Origin: Bacteroidales bacterium
GTDB lineage: Bacteria > Bacteroidota > Bacteroidia > Bacteroidales > UBA932
NCBI GenBank assembly: GCA_017548505.1
Contig: JAFYZX010000025.1
Location: 1 to 51,912 of the forward strand
Direction of reading: 5' to 3'
DNA: 51,912 nt
In this document: positions 16,643-24,991 of the stretch, piece by piece
How positions within the stretch are numbered: position 1 is the first letter of the stretch
Layout of the letters: each line of letters begins with the position of its first letter
Notes under the pieces: generated by a model
Told to the model about the DNA's origin: nothing
Seen by the model: only the letters and a program-made list of their open reading frames with translations
The model's database searches: none
Made by a program: the position numbers and the translations under genes

Positions 16643-16668
16643 CGGCCCCAGAGCGCGCTCTAAGGCCG
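16643..16668. other. Strong hairpin between integrase remnant and DUF2795
   Basis: CGGCC pairs with GGCCG around an internal CC/AA mismatch, and AGAGCG/CGCTCT forms a perfect inner palindrome. On the plus strand it is followed by ATTTTAAC, on the minus strand by GTTTTTCTATTTGTTTT. It may terminate DUF2795 transcription on the minus strand, or be part of the recombination site. Confidence 0.55.
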
Positions 16669-16737
16669 ATTTTAACAAATAACCGCCCATAAAGAGGGTA
16701 ACTTTAGGTCGGTCATAAATCTCTAATATTCAACGAG

Positions 16738-16959
16738 TTAGTACTCATCCTCGTTGAAGAAAAAGTCTTCCTTGCTCGGATAGTCAGGCCAAAGGTCTTC
16801 AATGTTGTCGAATACCTCTTCCTCGTCTTCAATGTCGTTGAGGTTCTCTATTACCTCGTCTGGAGCGCCGGAACGCATCGCATAGTCTAACAGCTCGCTT
16901 TTTGTGGCTGGGAACGGGGCATCTTCAAGTTTTGATGCTAACTCTAAAGTCCAGTACAT
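16738..16959 (-). CDS. DUF2795 family small acidic protein
   Basis: This 73-residue protein matches the DUF2795 group of Bacteroidales: YWTLELASKLEDAPFPATKSELLDYAMRSGAP, then an acidic tail (LNDIEDEEEVFDNIEDLWPDYPSKEDFFFNEDEY). The function is unknown. Its last codons are duplicated 2.5 kb away, suggesting it is the insertion target of the element. It has its own canonical promoter (16985-17014), with a leader of about 20 nt. Confidence 0.85.
   Translation of the reverse strand: MYWTLELASKLEDAPFPATKSELLDYAMRSGAPDEVIENLNDIEDEEEVFDNIEDLWPDYPSKEDFFFNEDEY
16739..16759 (-). repeat. Direct repeat, gene-proximal att-like copy
   Basis: These 21 bp form the 3' end of the DUF2795 coding sequence and are identical to 14248-14268. 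Confidence 0.75.
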
Positions 16960-16984
16960 TTCTCTTCTTCTCTAAAATGGGGTG

Positions 16985-17014
16985 CAAATATATACACTAT
17001 TTTCAAATATGCAA
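16985..17014 (-). promoter_or_regulatory. Canonical Bacteroidota promoter for DUF2795
   Basis: On the minus strand TTG (17014 to 17012) is followed after exactly 19 bases by TATATTTG (16992 to 16985), a match to the TTG-N19-TAnnTTTG consensus. It lies upstream of the start at 16959. Confidence 0.75.
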
Positions 17015-17022
17015 CCAAATTT

Positions 17023-17601
17023 TTATGGAAGCCAGAAAACTTCCGGGGTGCTGGTTACCGTATTGAAAAATCGTGCCAGAGTAAACAGATAGTCACTCAG
17101 GCGGTTAAGGTATTGTTTGCACTTGGAGAGATTGTTCTCGAGATCCTGGTCCGTTGAGTGGAGATTGATGGATCTTCTTTCCACCCGGCGGCAGATTGTA
17201 CGTGCAACGTGGCAATGGGCGGCCTGGATAGGAGCTCCGGGAATAACGAATGCCTTGAGCGGCGGAATCTGGCCTGTCATCTCGTCTATGCTTTGCTCCA
17301 GGAAAGTTATCTCTTCATCTTCCATCGGCTTAAGGGCTTTGCCCGTACCTTCTTCAGGCATAGCGAAGAAGGCGGAAACCTTCATAAGGACCTGCTGGAT
17401 ACGGAGAAGGTCCTTGCGGATTTTTGTGGCGGTCTCCGCAGTGTTTGCGGGATTTTCGCTCTCGGCGATGATGAGGCCGAGATAGGAAATCAGCTCGTCC
17501 GCATCTCCGTAGGCCTCAACCCTGGGGTCGTTCTTGAAAACTCTCTTTCCTCCAACCAGAGAAGTGGTTCCCTGGTCTCCGGTCTTGGTGTATATCTTCA
17601 T
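17023..17601 (-). CDS. Cob(I)alamin adenosyltransferase, PduO type
   Basis: This enzyme transfers adenosyl from ATP to cob(I)alamin, making coenzyme B12. At 192 residues it is the usual PduO/CobA-type ATR length. It shows the N-terminal TKTGDQGTTSLVGGKRV ATP-binding motif, YGDADELISYLG, and the helical RTICRRVERR motif. The product is the cofactor for methylmalonyl-CoA mutase (mutA/mutB at 44-48 kb). It is the last gene of the folE-mqnB-ATPase run, four bases after the ATPase stop. Confidence 0.93.
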   Translation of the reverse strand: MKIYTKTGDQGTTSLVGGKRVFKNDPRVEAYGDADELISYLGLIIAESENPANTAETATKIRKDLLRIQQVLMKVSAFFAMPEEGTGKALKPMEDEEITFLEQSIDEMTGQIPPLKAFVIPGAPIQAAHCHVARTICRRVERRSINLHSTDQDLENNLSKCKQYLNRLSDYLFTLARFFNTVTSTPEVFWLP

Positions 17602-17605
17602 ATTG

Positions 17606-18328
17606 TTATTGTGCTAAAGTTGGTTTAGGATTAGGGGTGTCGCTCTCGATTTTCCCGTCGCGGAGACGGACAATTCTCCTTGCAAAGCGGGAAATGTCTT
17701 CCTCGTGGGTTACGATGATGATAGTGTTGCCGCTCCTCCAGATCTTCTCGAAGATGTTCATTATCTCGATGGAGGTCTTGGTGTCCAGGTTGCCGGTAGG
17801 CTCGTCTGCCAGGATGATGGTAGGGTTGTTGATTATGGCTCTGGCGATGGCCACTCTCTGCCTCTGGCCGCCGGACAGCTCGTTGGGCTTGTGGTCCATC
17901 CTGTCCGAAAGCCCCACAACCTCCAGGGCCTTGGTTCCAAGGTCTATCCTTTCCCTTTCTGGAGTTCCGCAGTAAATCAGGGGCAGGGCCACGTTCTCAA
18001 GGGCGGAATACCTCGGAAGAAGGTTGAAGGACTGGAACACGAAGCCGATCTGGCGGTTTCTGACATCTGCAAGCTCGGAGTCTTCCATCTGGCTTACGTC
18101 CGTTCCGCCGAGAATGTATTTGCCGGAGGTCGGGGTATCCAGGCAGCCTAGGATGTTCATCATCGTGGACTTGCCGCTGCCGGAAGGGCCCATAATGGCG
18201 ATGTAGTCGTTTTTCCTTATGGACAGGGAAACTCCGTCCAGGGCGTTAACCTGCTGGTTCCCCAGAATGTATGTCTTGTGGAGGTCTTCGATTCTGATAA
18301 CCTCGCTTTGGGTTCCGTTTTCTTCCAT
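17606..18328 (-). CDS. ABC transporter ATPase, MacB/LolD type
   Basis: This 240-residue ATPase has Walker [10 protein letters not shown] (near residue 47), a Q-loop ([11 protein letters not shown]), signature LSGGQRQR, Walker [12 protein letters not shown] and the MacB/LolD-type ending ([26 protein letters not shown]). Such proteins drive lipoprotein release or macrolide/peptide export with FtsX-like permeases. No permease is adjacent, so its partner must be elsewhere. It sits four bases from each neighbour in a tight minus-strand run. Confidence 0.9.
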   Translation of the reverse strand: MEENGTQSEVIRIEDLHKTYILGNQQVNALDGVSLSIRKNDYIAIMGPSGSGKSTMMNILGCLDTPTSGKYILGGTDVSQMEDSELADVRNRQIGFVFQSFNLLPRYSALENVALPLIYCGTPERERIDLGTKALEVVGLSDRMDHKPNELSGGQRQRVAIARAIINNPTIILADEPTGNLDTKTSIEIMNIFEKIWRSGNTIIIVTHEEDISRFARRIVRLRDGKIESDTPNPKPTLAQ

Positions 18329-18332
18329 TTTG

Positions 18333-19019
18333 TTATGCTATCTGTCTGAAGAACTCCTTGAGGGCTTCCTTGAGGGCATCGAGAGCCTTCGGGGTATCCC
18401 ACTTGGAAGTATCTTCCTCTCCCACACGGTTGGAGACACTTCGGATCTCCATGAACTTGACATCCTCGTTAAGGCAGACATAGAAGAAGCCGGCTCCTTC
18501 CATAGTCTCGATCTGAGGCGAGTATTTGTCTATGATTCTTCTGATGGTCTTCTCTTCTCCTGTAATGGTCTGGATGGTAATGCCGGTGGCCTTCCTGTAA
18601 GACTTTGAAATATTGTCGAAGAACTCGGGCAGAGGAAGCATTTCCAGCGCTCCGTCCTTGAATGGGAACAGGTTGGCGTCCAGTGTCTTGGAATCAAACA
18701 ATGTCTGAAATCCGGATGCTGTCATAAAGCCAAGGTCTCCGAAGAATTCCTTTTCTACAAGGGCGGTACTGCCTATAGGGAATTTCTCCAGGTCGTAACT
18801 GCCGGCTATGCCGATGTTGATGGCCAGGGAGTAAGGGTTGCCTTCCGCGGAGGCTTCCACGATTTTCTTGGTGGTGCGGTAGCAGGCGGATGTGGTTCCT
18901 ATGCCGGTTAGCATAAAATCTATCTGGAATCGTCCGGCAATTTTGCTTTCATACAGACGGAGCGCCTGGATCGCGCAATCCAGCTCTTCCTGTTCGGCAG
19001 CACAAATCAATATTCTCAT
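18333..19019 (-). CDS. mqnB: Futalosine hydrolase
   Basis: This 228-residue nucleoside phosphorylase-fold enzyme removes the base from futalosine in the alternative menaquinone pathway. The typical pattern is present: [17 protein letters not shown] at the N-terminus, [33 protein letters not shown], and [12 protein letters not shown]-type ending with [15 protein letters not shown]. It follows folE by 29 bases. Other mqn genes are not in the window. Confidence 0.87.
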   Translation of the reverse strand: MRILICAAEQEELDCAIQALRLYESKIAGRFQIDFMLTGIGTTSACYRTTKKIVEASAEGNPYSLAINIGIAGSYDLEKFPIGSTALVEKEFFGDLGFMTASGFQTLFDSKTLDANLFPFKDGALEMLPLPEFFDNISKSYRKATGITIQTITGEEKTIRRIIDKYSPQIETMEGAGFFYVCLNEDVKFMEIRSVSNRVGEEDTSKWDTPKALDALKEALKEFFRQIA

Positions 19020-19048
19020 AAGTCAAGTCTTATCGTGTTTCTTGTTTG

Positions 19049-19648
19049 TCAGTGAAGCGGAGAACCAATCAGACGAAGGAATTCCTCCCTGGTCTTGCGG
19101 TTGTTGAGGAAAGCTCCCGTGAAGGCGGAGGTGGTGGTTACTGAGTTCTGCTTCTGAACGCCCCTTAGCTGCATGCACATGTGGGCGGCCTCGATTACCA
19201 CAGCAACTCCCAGAGGCTTGAGTGTCTTCTGGATACAGTCTCTGATCTGAACCGTAAGCCTCTCCTGGACCTGGAGACGGCGGGCGAAGGCGTCCACAAC
19301 CCTCGGAATCTTGCTCAACCCTGTAATGTAGCCGTTTGGAATATAGGCAACATGAGCCTTGCCGTAGAACGGCAGAAGATGGTGCTCGCACATCGAGTAC
19401 AGTTCTATATCCTTTACCAGAACTATCTGCTGGTACTCTTCCCTGAACATCGCGCTCTTGAGAATTGCAACAGGATCTGTCTGGTAGCCCTGCATCAGAA
19501 ACTGCATGCTCTTTGCCACTCTCTCCGGGGTTTTCAGAAGTCCTTCCCTGGAAGAATCCTCGCCGATCAGATCGAGGATGGCTTTGTAATGCTCTGAGAG
19601 TTGACGGGTTGTTTCCGGCGTGAAGATTTCCTTTTTCTTGTATGTCAT
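19049..19648 (-). CDS. folE: GTP cyclohydrolase I
   Basis: This converts GTP to 7,8-dihydroneopterin triphosphate, the first step of folate and queuosine-type pterin synthesis. It has 199 residues with the zinc and catalytic motif [41 protein letters not shown] and HMCMQLRGV. It is divergent from the response regulator with 56 bases between them. No TAnnTTTG box is evident for it in that gap. It probably heads the run folE-mqnB-ATPase-adenosyltransferase. Confidence 0.96.
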   Translation of the reverse strand: MTYKKKEIFTPETTRQLSEHYKAILDLIGEDSSREGLLKTPERVAKSMQFLMQGYQTDPVAILKSAMFREEYQQIVLVKDIELYSMCEHHLLPFYGKAHVAYIPNGYITGLSKIPRVVDAFARRLQVQERLTVQIRDCIQKTLKPLGVAVVIEAAHMCMQLRGVQKQNSVTTTSAFTGAFLNNRKTREEFLRLIGSPLH

Positions 19649-19691
19649 AAACCGCTTCTTTTCAAACAGGGCATAAAGTTAATAATTATAT

Positions 19692-19699
19692 TATATTTG
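19692..19699 (+). promoter_or_regulatory. -7 box directly before response regulator ATG
   Basis: TATATTTG matches the consensus perfectly and ends five bases before the ATG at 19705. With the usual distance from this box to the transcription start, the mRNA would begin at or beside the start codon (leaderless). Confidence 0.6.
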
Positions 19700-19704
19700 C
19701 AATT

Positions 19705-20487
19705 ATGGAAGAGTCAAAGAATAAAGCCAGGATACTGGTAATCGACGATGAGGAGGATATCTGCGAGATACTCCAGTACAATCTTGAGAAGGCGGGATAT
19801 CAGGTCAAGACGGTCTTCAGTGCCGAGGAAGCCCTGTCTGAAATTGCAGCGCAGAAGTTCGACCTTCTGCTGCTGGACATTATGCTTGGAGGAATCAGCG
19901 GCCTGAAACTGGCGAAACTGCTCAGGGAAGACTACAAAAGCAACGTTCCGATAATCTTTGTGACTGCGCTGGACACAGAGGATGATATCCTCAAGGGGTT
20001 CCGCACAGGAGGAGACGATTACATATCCAAGCCTTTCTCCGTAAACGAGGTGATTGCAAGGGTGGGTGCGGTGCTTTCCCGCAGCGGCAGGAAGATGCAG
20101 ACAGAAGCTTCTTCCTCAGCCTGGAAAAGGGCGGATTCCGGAACTCCGGATTCTGAGCAGGCATCTTCCGAAGATGTTCTCCAGACAGAATTTGACTTTG
20201 GATCCCTAAAAGTGAATGCTGCTGAGAATCACGTTGTTGCCAATGGGGTGGAAGTGTTCCTTACCCGCAAGGAAATGGATATACTGCTTCTGCTGGCCCG
20301 CTCGGCCGGAAAGATTTTCTCCAGAGAAGATATCCTTAAAAAAGTCTGGAGGGACGATAGCTTTGTGCTTCAGAGAACCGTTGATGTCCATATCGCCAGG
20401 CTGAGGAAAAAACTCGGGAAGGCCGGAGAACTGATACAGAACCGTTCCGGCTACGGCTATTGCATCCAGAAGCCTCATTCCGCTTAA
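19705..20487 (+). CDS. OmpR-family response regulator
   Basis: This 260-residue regulator has a receiver domain with acidic pair DD (14-15), phosphoacceptor Asp58 (LLLLDIML), TALD and the conserved Lys in SKPFS. A winged-helix DNA-binding domain follows (about 165-255, LTRKEMDILLLLA, RTVDVHIARLRKKLG, GYGYCI). The linker of about 35 residues rich in Ser/Glu is longer than usual. It pairs with the kinase five bases downstream; the signal is unknown. Its start is fixed by the receiver domain, and the promoter box lies immediately upstream. Confidence 0.94.
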   Translation: MEESKNKARILVIDDEEDICEILQYNLEKAGYQVKTVFSAEEALSEIAAQKFDLLLLDIMLGGISGLKLAKLLREDYKSNVPIIFVTALDTEDDILKGFRTGGDDYISKPFSVNEVIARVGAVLSRSGRKMQTEASSSAWKRADSGTPDSEQASSEDVLQTEFDFGSLKVNAAENHVVANGVEVFLTRKEMDILLLLARSAGKIFSREDILKKVWRDDSFVLQRTVDVHIARLRKKLGKAGELIQNRSGYGYCIQKPHSA

Positions 20488-20492
20488 GGCAA

Positions 20493-21920
20493 ATGTCCAG
20501 ACTCAAGCTTAAATACCGCTACAGGCTTGTAATCTACCTGCTCATACTGCTGACTCTGCTGGCGCTTTTCTTTTTGCTCTATGTGTCCAGGCAGAGCCGG
20601 GGATACAGTATTTCCGCTCTCCAGACCGAGCTCAGCGATGCCGTAAAGCAGGTGGAGGACAGCCTTTCCCACAGAAAACGCCCGGAAAGCATCATCCTGG
20701 AAGGCGGTATGGGCTTTACCCTGATAGATACTTTGGGAGAGGTGGTTTACGACTCCCGCCAGAACGACATTTCGATACCGGACAATGTTCTGAATGCCAC
20801 GGAAGTGGCAAACGCCCTGGCCTCCGGAGAGGGGAGCGCGCTTAGAAGTTCCGTTGGTGAGCCGGGTACGGAATACCTGTATTTTGCAAGAAAATCGGGA
20901 GACAAAATTATCCGTTCATACTCCAAGTTCGAGATTAGCCGTCCGGCCCAGGTGGAAAAGGACAACAATTATTTTATACTCATCGCGATACTCCTTTTTG
21001 CGCTAATTGCGGCCTTCGTTTATGTGTTGAGAAGGCTATCCAAACCGATCAGCACCTATAGCGAACTGGTTGGAGCAATAAAGGAAAAGGACAATGCCAA
21101 CCGCCTGGCCGAGATTAAGTTCGGCAACGACGAGCTTGGAGATATGGGCAAGGAGATTGCATCTACCTTCAGCCAACTGGAACAGGCCAAGAAATACAAG
21201 CAGCAGCTAAGCCACAACATAGCGCACGAGCTCAAGACTCCGCTTACGGGAGTCAAGGCCTATCTGGAGACAATCATGAATACCGAGGACATGACTCCCG
21301 AGCAGATGCGCAAGTTTGTTGGGAAAGCCTATTCCCAGACTCTCCGTCTGGCAGACCTTGTAGGCGAGGTTTCCACCCTCAACAAACTGGACGAGTCTTC
21401 TGAACTTGGGAAGCCGTCCGAGGCCCTTTACAAGATAGGGGAAGTGAATATCAAGAGCTGCCTCGACGATATACTGGAGGAAATAGGCTACAAGCTGGAG
21501 AAAAACAACGTAACCTTTACCCCGAGAGTCAGCAGCCGCCTGAAGATAAACGGATGCTACAATCTGATATACTCTCTTTTCAAGAACTTGATAGACAATT
21601 CTATAGAGCATGGCGGACAGGGAATACAGATCAGCCTTGATGCCGGTATAGAGCAGGTCTCCGGAGAGGGACGCTACAAGATAAACTTCACCTACACCGA
21701 TACGGGAAAGGGCGTTCCGGCAGAGGCTTTGGACAGAATCTTCGAGAGGTTTTACCGTGTGGAGGAAGGGCGTACCCGCCGCACCGGAGGAAGCGGCCTG
21801 GGGCTTTCGATTGTAAAGAACGCCGTCCTCTTCCATAAGGGAACAATAACCGCCTCCGAAAGAGAGGGAGGCGGCATCATATTCAAGTTCAGTCTTTATT
21901 CTCTGGACAGGGAGGCCTAG
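20493..21920 (+). CDS. Sensor histidine kinase
   Basis: This 475-residue kinase has two membrane spans (about 12-30 and 161-179) that enclose a periplasmic domain of roughly 130 residues. A HAMP-like segment is followed by HisKA with His245 (HNIAHELKTP), then an HATPase domain with N-box LIDNSIEHGG, DTGKGVP, FERFYRV and GGSGLGLSIVK. PhoR/BaeS-like architecture. The ATG at 20493 is chosen, five bases after the regulator's stop. The stop overlaps the convergent nucleotidase stop by four bases. Confidence 0.94.
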   Translation: MSRLKLKYRYRLVIYLLILLTLLALFFLLYVSRQSRGYSISALQTELSDAVKQVEDSLSHRKRPESIILEGGMGFTLIDTLGEVVYDSRQNDISIPDNVLNATEVANALASGEGSALRSSVGEPGTEYLYFARKSGDKIIRSYSKFEISRPAQVEKDNNYFILIAILLFALIAAFVYVLRRLSKPISTYSELVGAIKEKDNANRLAEIKFGNDELGDMGKEIASTFSQLEQAKKYKQQLSHNIAHELKTPLTGVKAYLETIMNTEDMTPEQMRKFVGKAYSQTLRLADLVGEVSTLNKLDESSELGKPSEALYKIGEVNIKSCLDDILEEIGYKLEKNNVTFTPRVSSRLKINGCYNLIYSLFKNLIDNSIEHGGQGIQISLDAGIEQVSGEGRYKINFTYTDTGKGVPAEALDRIFERFYRVEEGRTRRTGGSGLGLSIVKNAVLFHKGTITASEREGGGIIFKFSLYSLDREA

Positions 21921-22750
21921 AACCAGATATCTATCCTTCCGACTTCTTCTCCCTTGCATCCTGCCTGGACTACCATCACCTTCCGTCCGGTCTTGCTTTG
22001 TACTATGGCAGGCTGCTTGATGAAAGTGTGCGAGTGTCCGCCGATGATTATGTCCACACCTTCTGTGTTGGCGGCAATCATCTGGTCGTCCGGATTCTGC
22101 TCCTTTCCGTCCGAGAATCCGCAGTGGCTCAGAAGGATGACAAGGTCGCACTTTTCTTTTCTCCGTAGCTTGCGGGCCAGGTTGTTCACGATTTTATACG
22201 GATGGAGGTACTTCATACCCTCAATGCGGCTCGGGCTTACAAGTCCGGCGAGCGTTACGCTTAGGCCTATGACTCCTATTCTCTTCCCTCCGCGCTCAAT
22301 CACCGTGTATGGAGCAATCAGGCCTTCGAGCGGGGTGCCGTCCATCTTGTAGTTTGCGTTAAGGAGAGGGAAGTTCATCATCTTGATCCTGCGGGCAAGT
22401 TCGGACAGCCCGTTATCGAACTCGTGGTTTCCGAACGTGGCCGCGTCGTAGCCCATCGCGTTCATAAGTTCAACTTCAGCATCTCCCTTGAACAGAGTGA
22501 AGTACGGAGTGCCCTGAGAGAAATCTCCAGCATCCAGGAGGATGACGTTTTTGTTTTCTGCCCTGACCTGGCGGATATATTTTTCCCTGCGGTCCACTCC
22601 GCCAAGTCCCTTGTAGTTTCCGGAGGAAAGCGGCTCGATCTGGCTGTGGGTGTCGTTAGTGTGGAGTATCACAAGATCCTGCCCCGTCGCTGAAGAAAAA
22701 GAAAGGAGCAGAGCTAAAGCCAAAAGCAATAATGTCTGTTTCATGGTCAT
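21917..22750 (-). CDS. 5'-nucleotidase, metallophosphatase half
   Basis: This 277-residue protein has a signal peptide (MTMKQTLLLLALALLLSFSSATG) and the N-terminal calcineurin-like domain of UshA/5'-nucleotidases: LHTNDTHSQI, DAGDFSQGTPY, FGNHEFD, LLSHCGFSDG and GGHSHT, giving all the metal ligands. The C-terminal substrate-binding domain is missing here and is encoded by the preceding gene, whose stop overlaps this start (ATGA). Both products have signal peptides, so they probably assemble in the periplasm to hydrolyse nucleotides or related esters. Confidence 0.92.
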   Translation of the reverse strand: MTMKQTLLLLALALLLSFSSATGQDLVILHTNDTHSQIEPLSSGNYKGLGGVDRREKYIRQVRAENKNVILLDAGDFSQGTPYFTLFKGDAEVELMNAMGYDAATFGNHEFDNGLSELARRIKMMNFPLLNANYKMDGTPLEGLIAPYTVIERGGKRIGVIGLSVTLAGLVSPSRIEGMKYLHPYKIVNNLARKLRRKEKCDLVILLSHCGFSDGKEQNPDDQMIAANTEGVDIIIGGHSHTFIKQPAIVQSKTGRKVMVVQAGCKGEEVGRIDIWF

Positions 22751-23577
22751 TTCTTTTTGTTTTCAACGACAAGCCTGTTGTCCGTAGATTTTTCGATCTT
22801 CTTTCCCCGGGCTGTCAGGTTCTGTATGTATTCTATGAAGATGTCCATCATCTTCTTGCGCGTCTCCACCATCCAGTTGCTGTACTTGAGAGGGTAGAGG
22901 TTGTCTCCTCCCTGGTAGAGGAAGTCGATGGTCGCTACCACGTACTTGCGGTTGTCGTCAATGGGCTTTCCTCCTATAAGACATTCCTTTACGGTGTCTC
23001 CGTCTATGTGGAGAAAGACATTTGAAAGTACCTGTCCCCTGGTCTTTGCAAAGAACTCCATCAGCATCCTCACCTTGTCTCCGTCCATCTCTTCAATGAC
23101 AAGATAGTTGTCGAACGGGAAGATGGAAAGGATGTCGTACTTGGATACATTTCCCTTTGGCATCTCCGTCCTGATTCCGCCAAAATTCATCAGCGCAAAG
23201 TCTATCCTGGCGTTCTTGTCTATGTCTGTGCGGGATGTGGTGTCTATCCAGTTTTGAGCATATTCCCTGAAGGCATCCACAGCCCAGGAAGACATCGGGG
23301 CAACAGGATAGCCCCTGAGAAGGCCGGTCGGGCAGAAACCTATAGGCTCGCAGTATTTGTCAACCTCAGGCTTGTACTTTGCTATCACAGGGGTAGTTGC
23401 AAGATTGTCTCCCTTGGAGGTCTCAAACCGCTTGTCCATAGTTACGGTTGTCCAGGAAATCTTGCTGAAATCCTTGTTGCCTAGCTGTGCCGAAGTGTAC
23501 TCCGCCTTTTTCACTCTCTGGGCTTGGAGGCTCAGAGATGAGGCGATGGCAAGAATGCACAGTAGAACTCTTTTCAT
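22747..23577 (-). CDS. 5'-nucleotidase, C-terminal domain half
   Basis: This 276-residue exported protein (signal peptide MKRVLLCILAIASSLSLQAQ) corresponds to the C-terminal domain of 5'-nucleotidases, which positions the nucleoside. Diagnostic phrases are DFALMNFGGIRTEMPKG, SIFPFDNYLVIEEMDG, YVVATIDFLYQGGD and the lysine-rich end. In single-chain enzymes this part follows the metallophosphatase; here it comes first in the operon, and its TGA overlaps the partner's ATG. A split arrangement is common in Bacteroidota. Confidence 0.9.
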   Translation of the reverse strand: MKRVLLCILAIASSLSLQAQRVKKAEYTSAQLGNKDFSKISWTTVTMDKRFETSKGDNLATTPVIAKYKPEVDKYCEPIGFCPTGLLRGYPVAPMSSWAVDAFREYAQNWIDTTSRTDIDKNARIDFALMNFGGIRTEMPKGNVSKYDILSIFPFDNYLVIEEMDGDKVRMLMEFFAKTRGQVLSNVFLHIDGDTVKECLIGGKPIDDNRKYVVATIDFLYQGGDNLYPLKYSNWMVETRKKMMDIFIEYIQNLTARGKKIEKSTDNRLVVENKKK

Positions 23578-23590
23578 TTTATTGTGTGTG

Positions 23591-24991
23591 TTAATCCTTG
23601 AACTTCATCCATTTGAATATTTCCTTCCATCCGGCTTTCTTTCCGTAGGATAGGATTCCGATGCGGTAAATCTTGCCGCTGATCCATCCCATAAGCAGGA
23701 AGGTTCCGGCCAGGAGGGCAACGGACAGGATGTACTGCCAGGCAGGTACTCCGTATGCAAATCTTGCCACCATAACCATAGGGGATGTGAACGGAATGAT
23801 TGATCCCCAGACAGCGATTGTGGAGTTAGGATTCTGGAATGCACTCATCATTATGAACAGTCCGATGATGAGCGGAATGGTTATAGGCCATAGCAGCTGC
23901 TGGGTATCCGCCTGGTTGTCCACACAGGCTCCCACCGCCGCAAACATGCTGGCGTACAGCAGATAGCCGAGTATGAAGTAAATCAGGAACGTTCCGATGA
24001 TTCCCAGAATGTTCATCTGCTTGAGGGTGTTGAGGATTGGAGCGATAACTCCGGAGGCTTCAGAAACCGCGGCGGAATCTGCCGGAACTATGGCCTCATC
24101 GATTCCGAGCGCTGTCAGATCAGCAGAGTTGCCGTTCATGCCCATTGGGGACATCTGGGCCTGTGCGCTTTGCTGTGCCAGCGACGTTGTGCTCTTTCCC
24201 GTTACCACGGAAACAGCGGTGACTATCAGGAAAGTAAGCACTATCCAGCACACGAACTGAGTCAGAGCCACAAGTGCGATTCCCACTATCTTGCCTATCA
24301 TTAGCTGCATCGGCTTGACGGAAGAAACAATCACCTCGATAATCCTGTTGTTCTTTTCCTCGATTACTCCCTGCATTACCATGCTGCCGAACATGAAAAT
24401 GAACATGTAGATTATGAAGCTGGAAATGTAACCGATTGCCATATAAGCTCCTACTGATGTTTCCTTGCCTTCCTTGTCGTTGTCTCCAACCTGAAGAGTC
24501 TTTACCCGGGAGGTGTTGCGGATGTTCTCCATCACGCTTTCCAGATTTGGAATATCATAGGATGCAAGTTTATTTGCAGACAGTATCTCGTTAACCTGGC
24601 TCTGGATCTGCTCTTTCAGGGACATGCTCACCTGCTCCTTGCAGTAAATGGCAACATCTGCATTGTTGAGAGAGTCCAGTTCTGAAATCTGGAGCAGCGC
24701 ATAATAGGTGCCGGAAGAAGGAAGGTCTTCCTTGATCTTGTCCACAATGGCGTTGTCCACTATGCTGTACTTGATGTTCTCCTTGTCTTCCAGTTTCTGG
24801 GCCACTACTCCGGAAGCGTCGCTTACTGCAATTGTACGCACCTTGTTGTCAGATGAATACATTGCTATCAGCATAGGAATCACAATCATCGATGCAAACA
24901 GTATCGGTACTAATAAAGTTCCTATGATGAAGGACTTTTTCTTAACTCTGGTAGAGTATTCCCTTGCGATTATTATCCCGATCTTGCTCAT
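23591..24991 (-). CDS. ABC-2 type permease, NatB-like
   Basis: This 466-residue membrane subunit has one N-terminal helix (residues 20-45), a large extracytoplasmic domain (45-180), then helices in the second half, with NNRIIEVIVSSVKPMQLMIGKIVG, the conserved amphipathic segment of ABC-2 permeases. A 50-residue insertion rich in Gln/Met/Ala lies between helices (TTSLAQQSAQAQMSPMGMNG). It overlaps the ATPase gene by four bases (ATGA), so the two form a transporter like NatAB; the substrate (sodium or a toxic compound) cannot be read from sequence. Confidence 0.88.
   Translation of the reverse strand: MSKIGIIIAREYSTRVKKKSFIIGTLLVPILFASMIVIPMLIAMYSSDNKVRTIAVSDASGVVAQKLEDKENIKYSIVDNAIVDKIKEDLPSSGTYYALLQISELDSLNNADVAIYCKEQVSMSLKEQIQSQVNEILSANKLASYDIPNLESVMENIRNTSRVKTLQVGDNDKEGKETSVGAYMAIGYISSFIIYMFIFMFGSMVMQGVIEEKNNRIIEVIVSSVKPMQLMIGKIVGIALVALTQFVCWIVLTFLIVTAVSVVTGKSTTSLAQQSAQAQMSPMGMNGNSADLTALGIDEAIVPADSAAVSEASGVIAPILNTLKQMNILGIIGTFLIYFILGYLLYASMFAAVGACVDNQADTQQLLWPITIPLIIGLFIMMSAFQNPNSTIAVWGSIIPFTSPMVMVARFAYGVPAWQYILSVALLAGTFLLMGWISGKIYRIGILSYGKKAGWKEIFKWMKFKD

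Larger units (their letters stand above)
14248..16759. mobile_element. Decayed integrative element at 3' end of DUF2795 gene
   Basis: A perfect 21-bp direct repeat bounds this stretch: 14248-14268 and 16739-16759, both starting TAGTACTCATCC and ending TTGAAG on the plus strand. The right copy is the last six codons of the intact DUF2795 gene plus the first bases of its stop. The left copy encodes the same FNEDEY-stop ending but is cut off from any gene. Inside are an AAA ATPase gene, an N-terminal integrase remnant next to the right repeat, tandem 24-bp repeats and a strong hairpin. This is the layout of a site-specific element whose insertion recreates the target gene's 3' end. The integrase has lost its catalytic half, so the element is now immobile. 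Confidence 0.65.

Noticed and set aside
16643-16668. tRNA fragment as the integration target
   Set aside because: The hairpin has no cloverleaf context, T-loop or anticodon; the duplicated 21 bp belong to DUF2795, not to a tRNA.
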